A stretch of DNA of 23,593 nucleotides from Beroe ovata. Taxonomy: Eukaryota > Ctenophora > Nuda > Beroida > Beroidae. Shown in pieces: positions 1-9,860 of this stretch (positions within the stretch are counted from its first letter, which is position 1; each line of letters opens with the position of its first letter). The notes beneath the pieces are model-generated. The model did not search any database. It was given only the letters and a program-made list of their open reading frames with translations, and was not told the origin of the DNA. Location of the stretch: the NCBI GenBank assembly GCA_946803715.1, contig CAMPET010000130.1, positions 92,719 through 116,311 on the forward strand. Direction: 5' to 3'. The translations under genes were made by a program, and so were the position numbers.

Positions 1-25
1 CACAGACACACACGCACAGACACAG

Positions 26-56
<31 letters not shown>

Positions 57-372
57 CATACAGCGTAATCACTGTCATTATGATACCAATTTTGTGATAA
101 TTCGATCTTAAGAACTTCAACAAGCTTATTGACCAAATTTCTTGCTTTATTACGACATTCGAGATATGATTTCTTTCCGGAACGTGAATTCTAGTCATAT
201 TTGTGGGCCTGTCACACATTGAATCCGTTATAGTCGTAGCGCGCTGGGACATTTCACCGTAATAAGGACCCAAGATGTTGCGCTGTAACATTTTTTGGCG
301 CGCGCCGCGCCGCACGCAAGTATTTATGATGCAATTGTAGAAATGTGTAAATTTCAATATTTCCCAAATCAG
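1..372. other. intron of EIF3B (5' part outside window), with CA microsatellite
   Basis: No coding exon is recognisable here. The first ~58 bases are an imperfect CA/CACA microsatellite. A short CpG-rich patch (GCGCGCCGCGCCGC) lies near 299-314. The stretch ends in a pyrimidine-containing acceptor with AG at 371-372, directly before the first visible EIF3B exon, so it is read as the 3' part of an EIF3B intron whose donor lies before the window. Confidence 0.6.
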
Positions 373-3300
373 GTGGAGTTCCGATGGTAAATTCTTCGCT
401 ACAATCGCCGGTGACAATCTCTGTATCTACTCTACTCCTTCAATGAAGTTACTGGATAACAAGAAGATCACAGTACAGAACATCAGGTCTGTCATGGTCG
501 ATACTTTTCACATCAATGGTCCATCAAGTATTTCTCTCATTTTACTGGATGATTCCCAAATATCTGACATCATTAGACATGAAAAGTTATTATAACGTAT
601 TCTTCTCTCAAATCGTTTGTATAGGTTTAACTCACAAAAGCATTTTTGACGACAGTTTCTAGACCCAAAGCAAAATAAAACTAGCCACATACGATACTTA
701 ACGGCAGAAAAAATATGTTCTCAAGTCTGACATCGGTAGCCGAAAATTCTTAGCTGACAAATTCCGTTGTCATCTGTCCATTATGAGATGAGACTCCCTG
801 CGCGACTGGTTTCCCAGTATCAGGGCCAGCTTTATCCATGAGATTACGGCAGACTTTTGTCACCTGTCGACATAGCTGTGACACCTGATTGGAAATGACT
901 TTGTTGAGGATAAGCGGATTAAGAACAGATGTAAAGGGTATGAGGACGAAAGAGAAGACAGGGTAGAGGCTGGTAGCATCCATGACCTCTGCTGCGTGAA
1001 GCATACAAATCACGAGGAAAACAGACCAACAGAACACATCAGTAACGATGATCAGCATGATCTTGCGTTGCATGGCGTTATTCCGGGCCTTGATCTGTTT
1101 GCAGTTAGCAGACACTGCTAGTGGGGCAGATGCGTCCCGTGTCGACCTCCATATACCGAGGTAGGATATCGTTATGATGAGAAGTGATGCAGCAAGAAAT
1201 GTCAGAATCGTCCACACAAAGAAACTTTGGGGGTCTCTCACCGTTACCAGATATTTGAAAAGACAAACTCCGTCGTTCCCGTAGAAGTGTAATCTCTTCG
1301 GCCAGATGACAGTGTAATCGCTGGAAAACATATCCGCTGCGAGTGATCTTAAGATAGACCAAGTTGGATAACTCTTCAGGACTGATCTAATTCGGCCGTA
1401 GTAAGCTCTCACTATTTCAAACAGCTGGGATTTATCAGAACTCCCGATAAATAGAGGGTTGTCGACATCGTAGACCAATCCATTGACAAAGAAATCCTCC
1501 AGTGGGGCAAGTAATGGACAAATTGAGATGGCCAGGGATATGGCTATAATGGTACATACCAACAGGATCAATTTGCCTAAATATTTCCTAGTGATGGGTT
1601 TGCTTGGAGCGAAATCCTGTTTTATAACCTGGAATCTGTTGACACTCAGCACAGTCATGGACAGAATGGAGATACACGTTGCAAAGGTGCTCAGCACGCC
1701 TATCAGCGAGCACTCATAACTAGTGAGCCAACTCATCTGCTTCTGACAATACGAGCCACCGTAAATCAGGTCGTAGGTGAGAACAACCAGCACATAGACC
1801 CCAGTCAGGAGGTCTCCAGTGTTGATGAGTAGGAGAAATGTTGTGTTGAATAGAGTCCTCACTGCCTTACAGCTGGCTAGGTTTGATATGTGTTTGGGTA
1901 TGGTCATGAGGTTATAGATAGCCGCCTGAATTCCCATGAGCCAAGCCATCACCTCGATCGGTTGCATCGATATGATCTCCTTGTTACACACTTCATTACA
2001 TTCATCAGTATAGTCCATACAGTCGATATGGTCGTCACAGAACATCGATAGGAAGATTAGCTCACGTGACTGTTCACATATGAAATGGTTGTGACAGGCA
2101 ATCTCATCCGACCAATCCCCGCAGTCATCCACAATGTCACACACCTTGTCGAACGTCACACACTTGAGATTATTGCAAACGAATACCTCGTTATGGAATT
2201 TCTCCTTCCTTCGCAACAGAAATGTCAGACTTCCGTTCTCATACTCCAAATAGGTGTATATCCTATTGGGATACTGGCCGGTACACGCATTATGGGTCAG
2301 TAAACGCTGCACCGGGCACGCAGACCGATCGCACATTCCAGCACAGTTGAGGGACACATAGAACATTCCATACATGTGTCGGCAATCCACCGTTACACCC
2401 ATCGGTGTGATGAATGTTATGTGGCTTGATAGTCCCAGAACCGGATCACCATATCTGGATGCTCGGTATGCCATACATCCAAGTCCATACCTCAGGTGGA
2501 GCAAGCTTTTGAGTCCCGGGAAACACTCAAAAAAGTAGTATCTACCAAACTTCTTGATTGGGGTTGTCATCACATTGGCCTGTCGACGAGATTTTTCACA
2601 GACACTCTTCTCATTTCCACATGTGTCTATCCTATCGCACAACTTGTCAAAGTCGACAAAATCCCCACTTTCCCGGCAATGGTAAACTTCTGTACAACTT
2701 TTGCTCCTCTCCAAGGTTACAAACCGGTGTGTGCGGCCAGAACCACACGAATACCAGTCATCTAGTTCATCGTCACCGGACACACAATCGGCTACTCCGT
2801 CATGGACCCAATCCATCGGGATGGGGAGAGATAGCTCCCTCACGAAGTTGTAGTATCGGATGCATTTTTTCTGTGTGAGGCCCATACAAACGGGATCCAG
2901 CTCGTCTGATTTGTCCATACAGTCAGTGAAACCATCGCATAGCTGGTGTTTGTGTATTTTGCAGGACACAGACGGTTTGACACATTCCTTGTCAATTCTA
3001 TTGTCACAAAGCGCTTCATTTGGCTCAATGTGCTTGTTACAGATCACAACTTTTGCCACGGTTGATGGAAATCCGCCGATATCGCATTTAACCCCTAATT
3101 TTTGGGGATCACTGCAATTTGTCTGGTCCATATAGTTCTCGCAGTATGGAGTGTCGTAGGAATCGATGACAGGCCAGAACCGTACCCTACCCACTGGACC
3201 ACACCTTGTAAAATTGAACAAAGGTACGGTTCGCCTTGGCGTGAGCTTGGTTTGAGGGTAACGTTGGCAAAGTGAGCCATCTCTACCCTCCTCAATCATT

Positions 3301-6300
3301 TCGCTGTCACAGATCGACTCGTCATATCTATCATGACAGTGTGGTACACCGTCACAGATGTGTAGAATAGCGATGTACGTCGCCCCATTATCACAGTAAA
3401 TCCCGTAGTTGTACCCCTCACACGCCCGCTCATCTATGCAGAGTGGACTGCCTCTTATTCCCAAACAGTAACCATCACACTGACCCTTTATGTCGGTGAA
3501 AGTCGTATTGCTCTGCAGGAATTCATTGATGTGCTGGAAGCACACGTTCGTGTCTCTGATGATGTGGGTGACTGCAGGGTTATCGTTGATGATATGGTAG
3601 TAGAAGTTCTTCTTGTGCCCCCCGTCTTTACAGATATACCCACACGGGTAGTCGTTGTCATCATCGAGTAGAGCTCGCCTGGTACTCAAAACACACGCCT
3701 GGTAGAACTGAGAATTGGAGGGTGGACATATCTGGGAAACAGTAGTATAGCTGGTGTTGGCAAATCTCACCTTTCCCACGGTGTACGTGACAGATTTGTT
3801 CATGCTGAGGCATGAAAAGATAGTGGATTCGTCATTTGGTACTTCTAGCGTCATGAAACCGTTACGTGGGGCGATCAGCAGCCGGCCGGTTTCCGGCTCT
3901 TCAGCAAGGATCGCGGTGATTGCCATCCCAATGATCGCTACCGTCAGCATTCTCAGACTCACCTACCTATGTCACCAATGTCCTCGTCTGTTGCTCCTCA
4001 AGAGAGCCGCCGGTTCTCACTTCAATACTGATGAGAAATCGTGCATCAATGTAGCTGTTGGGTGAATGGAAAGAGAGACGTGCTCTTATAAACAATCTCG
4101 TTGAGGTGTCAGAAATGTCACACTGCAAACATTGTAGTTTCTCTTGTTCGATTTTTTGTTTCTACAAAATTTGTAACATCTCGCGAGCAGTTACTGCTAT
4201 GTAACATGTAGCCGAGAACTATTGACTATTGGAGAAGAGTTTATTGAGAGAGCTCAATGGTAAATGGAGTAGCGCTATGCAGTCAATAGTTCATTTACTC
4301 CATGCCACAGCACCACAATCATGTTATTGTTATTACATATCAAACTTGTCGCCTCCCTAAAAGTGACGTTCGCAACCCGAGCAGTAGCACATTAAACAGT
4401 TAACACGAGAATCGTATATGTGACATATGTAAACACGTAACACCAACACGTAAGTGTAACACGAGTATGTAACACATGTGTAACACACGCAGGGACTTCG
4501 TGTGGTGCCCGTGTGAGAACTGGATCGCATACTGGCAGAGTGAGAATAAGGACATCCCTGCTCGGGTCACCATCATGGCAGTACCCAGCTGTGAGCCCAT
4601 CTCAGCCAAGAACCTCTTCAACGTGAACAACATCGAGATATTCTGGCAGCAGGCGGGGAATTACCTGGCTGTCAAAGTGGACCGATCGATCAAGAACAAA
4701 AAGGTAAAGCTACGAAAATGGATGACAACTTTCTGCCATGATTTGGATATTCTTTAGACTCAACTCTCTCATACTCAGGAGTCTGAAAATGTGTTTGAAA
4801 TTTTCCGACTAAGAGAAAAGGACATACCCGTAGAGAACTTTGAAATCAAGAGTAAGTACAACCAATCTCGCTTTCCCCTTGCCAATTCGCATGATCTAGT
4901 GCTCACTGTTCACTGTTCACTGTTCACTCTAGTCTGCCGCCGCCGACCTAGTGTCCTCCGCCCTAGTAGTGTCCGGCCCCCGATCCGACATACTGTTTCC
5001 CTGTTCCCCTTGTACCCATCTCTCACGCAGGTAAAGTCATGTCGCTCCACTGGGACCCTAAAGGTCCACGGTTTGCAGTGATCCAGGGGGACCTGGGACG
5101 AACTGATGTCTCATTCTACAAAATTGGAGAGAAGATTCTTCCGATCGGCAAAACTCTGACCAACAAGAAGTGTAACTGTATAAAGTGGAGTCCACTAGGT
5201 ATCATTTCCTTCTTTGCTTCATACAATGATGATGAAATCGGGCATTGTAGTACAAATGGCACTATACACTTATGTAATTTGAATCGTTCTGTTTAGGTCA
5301 GTATTGTGTGTTAGCCGGTCTCAACCACATTTCTTTTGACGGAGTTCTCGAGTTTTGGGATATCGGCGGAGACACCCCAACTCTCATGAACGAGTCGAGT
5401 CACTTCATGGTTAGTAAGAATAACAGTTGTTTAACTGATGCCAAAACTGGGCATATTCTATTGGAATCAATTAACAATAGACTCACTGATGTGATAACCC
5501 CTATTGCCCCAACCCCTCCCCCATCTCGATTCCTATACCGGGAGAAGAAAACACTCCAATCCCTCGCCCAGGTCACTAACATCGCATGGGACCCGACCGG
5601 GCGTTATGTCTGCTCTTCCAACACATACGGTGGACACTCCGTCGAAAATGGCTACTGCATGTGGAACTTCCAGGGTAAGTCTCATGATAGAGCCTTTTCG
5701 GGATCATAGTTTCGGTTGATCAATGTTCGATCGCGGCCATTTGTCACGATGTTCTTGATGTTTGTGACGTTAACCTCCGCAACAATTCAGGATCCAAGCT
5801 GTTCGAGGCTAGTCTGGAGAGTTTTATCCAATTCCAATGGAGGCCAAGACCGCCCACATTGCTCAAAGATGCCGACTACAAGGCTATCAAAAAGAATATG
5901 AAGTCCTACACTCGTGATTTCGAGATCAAAGACAGACTGTCTCAGTCTAAGGCATCGAAGGTATGAGAGAATCTGCTTAGAGCGCAGCACATATACACAC
6001 ACAAACACACACACACACACATTCCAACTATCAAGACACTCATTATTTGGGTGTCTTCGAGAAGTAAAGTAACAGACAGTACAATGCAACCTAGACGTTA
6101 CTGTTGAAATGTAATCTGGAGTCTACTGCCTAGCACTATAGATACATGTCTCTTGTAGGTTAAGTGTAAACTACACACAACAAAAACTACGTCTAGTGAT
6201 CTTCAGGCGTCTGCAAACTCGCTGTATTACNTCTCAGACTGCAGTACACAGAACTGAGGTCCGATGCTGTGGATGAAGAGTACGTTGAGGAAACAATCGA

Positions 6301-6343
6301 ATTCTTTATGAAAGAAGAAGTTGAACCAGCCACGAAGGAGTAG
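373..6343 (+). CDS. EIF3B: eukaryotic translation initiation factor 3 subunit B, C-terminal half (partial, spliced)
   Basis: Eight phase-compatible exons: 373-486, 4493-4703, 4779-4851, 5031-5198, 5297-5409, 5572-5674, 5791-5960, 6245-6343. eIF3b is a scaffold of the eIF3 complex on the 40S ribosome; it has an N-terminal RRM (not in this window) and a beta-propeller. Diagnostic stretches are WSSDGKFF, NKDIPARVT, KNLFNV, FEIFRLREKDIPV, WDPTGRYV, QWRPRPPTLL, KDRLSQSKASK and the acidic tail VEETIEFF. The stop is TAG at 6341-6343. Two oddities. Intron 487-4492 is 4006 bp, against 75-284 bp for the others, and holds a whole antisense gene. The roughly 30 residues that normally join KASK to the ELR segment have no exon in 5961-6244, where an N sits at 6231. 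Identity is certain from family similarity; the gene is 5' partial. Confidence 0.93.
750..3950 (-). CDS. LDL-receptor class A repeat-containing, LGR/relaxin-receptor-like GPCR (intronless)
   Basis: Single uninterrupted frame of 1066 residues from ATG at 3950 to TAA at 750-752; an in-frame GTG lies four codons upstream but the ATG heads a good signal peptide (MLTVAIIGMAITAILA). The ectodomain (about 17-660) is rich in paired cysteines with some seven LDLa-like modules. The clearest are near residues 186-214, 330-355, 592-619 (CDIVDDCGDWSDE) and 625-651. The C-terminal 350 residues carry seven hydrophobic spans. TM2 reads INTGDLLTGVYVL, TM3 starts at Cys747 and ends SVNRFQVI, TM6 reads KIMLIIVTDVFCW and TM7 contains NPLIL. 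These match the rhodopsin-class LGR type (glycoprotein-hormone/relaxin receptors), though no leucine-rich repeats are visible. The loop between TM4 and TM5 is about 90 residues, unusually long. The ligand cannot be inferred. The gene lies antisense inside an EIF3B intron. Confidence 0.9.
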   Translation of the reverse strand: MLTVAIIGMAITAILAEEPETGRLLIAPRNGFMTLEVPNDESTIFSCLSMNKSVTYTVGKVRFANTSYTTVSQICPPSNSQFYQACVLSTRRALLDDDNDYPCGYICKDGGHKKNFYYHIINDNPAVTHIIRDTNVCFQHINEFLQSNTTFTDIKGQCDGYCLGIRGSPLCIDERACEGYNYGIYCDNGATYIAILHICDGVPHCHDRYDESICDSEMIEEGRDGSLCQRYPQTKLTPRRTVPLFNFTRCGPVGRVRFWPVIDSYDTPYCENYMDQTNCSDPQKLGVKCDIGGFPSTVAKVVICNKHIEPNEALCDNRIDKECVKPSVSCKIHKHQLCDGFTDCMDKSDELDPVCMGLTQKKCIRYYNFVRELSLPIPMDWVHDGVADCVSGDDELDDWYSCGSGRTHRFVTLERSKSCTEVYHCRESGDFVDFDKLCDRIDTCGNEKSVCEKSRRQANVMTTPIKKFGRYYFFECFPGLKSLLHLRYGLGCMAYRASRYGDPVLGLSSHITFITPMGVTVDCRHMYGMFYVSLNCAGMCDRSACPVQRLLTHNACTGQYPNRIYTYLEYENGSLTFLLRRKEKFHNEVFVCNNLKCVTFDKVCDIVDDCGDWSDEIACHNHFICEQSRELIFLSMFCDDHIDCMDYTDECNEVCNKEIISMQPIEVMAWLMGIQAAIYNLMTIPKHISNLASCKAVRTLFNTTFLLLINTGDLLTGVYVLVVLTYDLIYGGSYCQKQMSWLTSYECSLIGVLSTFATCISILSMTVLSVNRFQVIKQDFAPSKPITRKYLGKLILLVCTIIAISLAISICPLLAPLEDFFVNGLVYDVDNPLFIGSSDKSQLFEIVRAYYGRIRSVLKSYPTWSILRSLAADMFSSDYTVIWPKRLHFYGNDGVCLFKYLVTVRDPQSFFVWTILTFLAASLLIITISYLGIWRSTRDASAPLAVSANCKQIKARNNAMQRKIMLIIVTDVFCWSVFLVICMLHAAEVMDATSLYPVFSFVLIPFTSVLNPLILNKVISNQVSQLCRQVTKVCRNLMDKAGPDTGKPVAQGVSSHNGQMTTEFVS
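4083..4092 (-). promoter_or_regulatory. candidate TATA element of the LDLa-GPCR gene
   Basis: Read on the minus strand this is GTTTATAAGAG, about 135 bases upstream of the receptor ATG at 3950. It is the only TATA-like element seen close upstream. The distance would imply a 5' leader of about 100 bases. Assigned by sequence pattern and position only. Confidence 0.3.
4216..4292. repeat. inverted repeat with 12-bp perfect arms
   Basis: GAACTATTGACT at 4216-4227 is exactly inverted at 4281-4292 (AGTCAATAGTTC) around a 53-bp loop. The loop has a TAGCGCTA palindrome, and imperfect TAAATGGAGTA / ATTTACTCC segments extend the symmetry. It lies upstream of the GPCR gene, inside the large EIF3B intron. 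It could be a fossil foldback element or a regulatory palindrome. Confidence 0.5.
4398..4490. repeat. degenerate GTAACAC tandem array at intron end
   Basis: About seven imperfect copies of a GTAACAC/GTGTAACACG motif run directly up to the EIF3B splice acceptor at 4491-4492. The region is simple-sequence and non-coding, and ends in ACACGCAG. Confidence 0.6.
5990..6021. repeat. CA microsatellite in last EIF3B intron
   Basis: Imperfect (CA)n run within intron 5961-6244, the same intron that seems to have lost an exon. Simple repeats of this kind are common sites of assembly collapse. Confidence 0.7.
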
Positions 6344-7459
6344 TCGCCAGGTCGCAAACTCCTCTCCCGCTCCGCTCGTCACGTGCAATGTGCCGAGTGA
6401 GGCGGTTTCCATGGCAACGGCTGTGTAACGTAACGTGTTGTCACGTGATCCACAGCACGTCATGCCATGTTCTGAGCGGCACGTATCGCTCCTTATCTTA
6501 TTATCATAGTGCTGGGTATCATCCTTGTTCAATACGAAATGGCACGGGCAAGCTCAACAGAAACATTATCTACAGCAAATGCCATAATGGGAATAGCATT
6601 GTCATGATATTTGTTAGTTTAGGTTTTATCGGGGAAACTTATCTTTTAACTTATTGCATTTTTGTGATGTTTTTGTTAAGAATCGTTTGTCGGTTCGAGA
6701 GGCCTTTTCTTACAAGCGTGGTTTTTCCTATATTGAACGTTGATTCAGCGTACGTATTGTTTGTGAATCTGATTTATGGGCTGACAAAAAATTGTTCCTT
6801 CAAGAATTCACCGAACGAAACTTCTTTTCAGCTTTCCATTGTCCATGAATCTGAAGTGAGAACCCGTTGGCTTCACAAAATCATTCTAACCTTATGAATG
6901 TTGGTTTCCGTGAAAGTTTCTGTGGGAACTCTGTTACCGAAAATGATCATGATGATGCTATAAGATTCCCCCTTGAGCAGTGATGTTTGATAATCTTTGA
7001 TTACATTGACCATTTCTTTGACGCTTCAGTTGCTAGAAATGTTTTTCAATTTAATGAGAAAACACTGGTTTTGATAACAGAAGCAATGGAATGGTCATAG
7101 CACAGAGTTTAATATATCCACAACTTCACATTCAACATTGACACTACTTTTTTCCGTGTCAACAAAAATGTGTCATAAACATCAATTTCATGGTGTCAAG
7201 CATGTATATTTCAGTCATTATCATCACCTAGGTGATAGGTTGGCCTATTCCAAGTTAGGTTCTGCAATATCAAATATTCACAATGAAATATTTACACTCA
7301 CGCCAAGATATTGGCAAGTCAGAAATTAGTGGCGACTGGTCATTAATGAACTATCAGTGATCATGGTCTGAGACGGATATCACTAAAATCTACTTAAATC
7401 CTACTTTGATTATGAAATACCCTGAACATAACCAAGTCCACACACACACAAACACCTGT
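6344..7459. other. intergenic region between convergent EIF3B and DNAL4 ends
   Basis: This follows the EIF3B stop and precedes (in minus orientation, follows) the DNAL4 stop. A frame of 169 codons (6388-6897) is open but resembles no family I know and shows no splice or domain evidence, so I do not call it a gene. The first ~130 bases are GC-richer and hold two CACGTG palindromes and an RFX-like site. A CA-rich stretch at about 7439-7455 borders DNAL4. Nothing else is evident. Confidence 0.6.
6380..6447. promoter_or_regulatory. cluster of two CACGTG E-boxes flanking an X-box-like site
   Basis: CACGTG occurs at 6380-6385 and 6442-6447. Between them GTTTCCATGGCAAC (6405-6418) resembles the RFX-factor X-box (GTNRCC, 0-3 bases, RGYAAC) with one mismatch. 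CACGTG is the classical MYC/MAX-class site and X-boxes mark ciliary genes. The cluster lies 3' of EIF3B and more than 1.7 kb from the DNAL4 start, so its target is unknown. Confidence 0.3.
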
Positions 7460-8220
7460 TCAGGAGCACTTCCATACTGCTATCGCTACACTTCCTCCGA
7501 AAAACATGTATAGGAGATTCTTTGTTTCATAGGTGATCTCAAAACCGAATCCTTCTCCCACAATAACATGCCAGCTGCTACCAAACTTCTTGTCCATATT
7601 CTCCTTGATCATCTTTGAAGCAGCCTAGGGGGAGACATTTGATGAAAATAAGAAATCAGAGGGCGTTATAGATCGTATAACAACCCCTGTTCGATAAACT
7701 AAATTTGGAAAGGAATTTACCTCGTTGCTGTTGGCAAACTTTTCACAAGCCGTTACACACAATTCCATTGCTTCTGTTCTCATTTCCTCTGCCATGTCAG
7801 AGTGCTGAAAATGTAAGGATGAAATTGGGATGAGGCTAGTATCGCGCGCAATCACTGCTGCGCGCGCCGCGTAACGAAACTATCAGTAGTGGACGCGCGA
7901 CGCAACTTTCTATACGATTTTGACTCCGACATAGCAACAAGCATAGCAACAAAAATCATGTGAACTACTTATTTGAACGGTGAATAATTTCGAACAAAGA
8001 CAATTGAAATTGTCGCGAAAAACAGATACAAATGCTTGTTTGTGTACAATTGACGTGCAGAAGAGTTTCTGAAAACTCTATTTCGAAGAATTATCGTTTG
8101 CTCATGCCAGAAAGATAATAAATTCAGTTCTGAGTATTGACTCACTCTGATGAGCGGAAAACTGTGAAGTCTCCTGTGATCATTCTTATCCCCTCCTTCT
8201 TTCTTTTCATCGTCTGCCAT
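7460..8220 (-). CDS. DNAL4: dynein axonemal light chain 4
   Basis: Three minus-strand exons: 8146-8220 (ATG at 8220), 7721-7804 and 7460-7624 (TGA at 7460-7462). Joined, they encode 107 residues, close to the 105 of human DNAL4. Donors are GTGAGT and GTAAAT; acceptors end TTTTCAG and CCCTAG, all in phase 0. DNAL4 is an LC8-family light chain of axonemal outer-arm dynein, a homodimeric hub for the motor in cilia and flagella. Recognisable segments are RRLHSFPLIR, MELCVTACEKFANSNE, KKFGSSWHVIVGEGFGFE and the C-terminal AVWKCS. The N-terminal 17 residues are charged and variable, as usual in this family. Intron 1 (7805-8145) contains a CpG-rich patch at 7847-7900 and two ATAGCAAC boxes. No defect is seen. 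The assignment is firm. Confidence 0.95.
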
Positions 8221-8795
8221 GACTAGATGGAGAGAAAGGAAAGTTAGTAACTGAATGACTTGTAAACACACTAATCTGTATGATCGGCAATTTAGACACA
8301 ATTTTAAAGCAGAACGTCAAGTGATAAGCAAATTTTAATAATATCAAACGTTTGTGTTAAGCATGACAATATAGCGTTTTAAAGATAGCACACGATTCAT
8401 AAACATGTATCATGCATCAAATTCCAAACTTCGCACGTTCGTCATTAAACACTGAATAACATTCGAATCTCTTCAATCAACGAACCAAGTTGCTGACACG
8501 TATGGGCTTAGCATATCCCAAAATTGTATGCGTATCAATGTCCTAACTATAGAACGTAATTGCACTGGTCGGGTCGGTCAACCAAGTTATCGATAGAACA
8601 ACCAGTATCAATCGATCAAAGGGAAGTTGAAAAACCTTGAGGTGATACAATGAGTAACATATTAGAGTAGGTTGGACAACTAGTTTGAAATGGTTCAGAG
8701 ATGTCATAATGGATTCGTGTGAATGAAACTCAAGAGGTGTGAGACAATAATAATTAATCGAGCCTGATACAAAACACTGTGACCGATCTGAAATT

Positions 8796-9860
8796 CCTTG
8801 CAAACGATGGTTGCTTCTCCAAAAATCAAAGACATAGACAAGTGGACTCACTCTGAAGCTCCAATTTTGAGAAGTATCATCCCTTGATACAACACCAAGC
8901 ATCATGTGCTAGGAGGGTCAAAAAGAAGCTCAACATAAGGACAGGAGAATTGAATTGAATTGAAAATAAGTTTTACAGCACTGAACTATTATATAATTTA
9001 GTGTACTATGAGCAGCTTCTTGGTAGTGCTGAGGGAGGGCACTTCGTCAATCGTAAAGACTGTTAATAAGGCCACCCTTTAGAGGCCTAATCATATTAAT
9101 AATCGTATGTTAACGAGAATAAGAAAGTGTACTCTTAGAACAGTACATACTAGTCAAAATTATTTAACTTATTTACAAAGACAAAGTACAGTTTAATGAC
9201 TTGCCAGGGGTTCCTGGCCTAATTTTGGCTGAAGCACACGAATTTGAAGAAATTTTTGAGCTATATCATCGGGAAAATGGTGAAAAACTGAATTCATTGA
9301 GGTTATACCCTAGTCCTGATTTATTGAATAAGGTATCTTATAATGCATCAGTGAAGCAATTTAGAGCTGCAATTGATTCAGCGTCCTAAATTACTAAGGA
9401 AACGATGGTAACTTTTCCAAAAACCAAAAGAAAGAGTGAGTGGGATCACTCTGTAGCTTCCATCTCAAGAAGTATCATCTCATCTTGATAAGTATCAGCC
9501 CAAAATGAAACACCAAGCATCATTATATCAAGATATAACAGCCCCAGATACAACACCATTATGGGCCAAGAGGGTCAAAAAATTTTCTATCAAGAAGCAA
9601 CAGTAGGAGAGGTGTAATTTTGGCCCTGGGATCATGCATTTGAGGGAAATTTTGAGCTATCCCATTGAGAGAATGGAGAAAAACGTAATTAATTCTGATT
9701 ATATCCTAGTCCTGATCCTTTGACTAGTGTGGAAGTCCTGACATGATCAGTTAAAAAAAGAACTAAACTAACCTGAAGTAAATAAGTTAAAAAAAGAACT
9801 AAACTAACCTGAAGTAAATAAGGTTCCTAACTAATAATGCATCAGGGAAGCAATTGAACA
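8796..9860. repeat. two diverged block types, each present twice (A-C-A-C order)
   Basis: Block A (8796-8935) recurs at 9398-9600: both contain AACGATGGT, CACTCTG-AGCT, AGAAGTATCATC, CACCAAGCATCAT and AGAGGGTCAAAAA-like segments in the same order. Block C (9208-9390) recurs at 9612-9860: both hold TAATTTTGG, TTTTGAGCTAT, CCTAGTCCTGAT, TAATGCATCAG and GAAGCAATT. The offset for A is about 600 bp. The pattern suggests an ancient tandem duplication or two copies of an unclassified dispersed element. C1 keeps an open frame of about 60 codons; C2 does not. Confidence 0.55.
9750..9821. repeat. perfect 2 x 36-bp tandem duplication
   Basis: A 36-bp unit beginning GTTAAAAAAAGAACTAAACT at 9750 is repeated without change from 9786. 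Its perfection contrasts with the diverged blocks around it, so it is a recent local slippage duplication. Confidence 0.85.

Noticed and set aside
3951-3962. GTG start four codons before the receptor ATG
   Set aside because: Nuclear genes start at ATG; the ATG at 3950 directly heads a complete signal peptide.
6388-6897. Open frame of 169 codons on the + strand after EIF3B
   Set aside because: Cysteine/serine-rich start, no recognisable domain, lies in the 3' intergenic stretch and has no splice or conservation evidence.
8543-8905. 120-codon frame on the minus strand
   Set aside because: Covers a diverged repeat block whose second copy does not keep the frame; no family resemblance.
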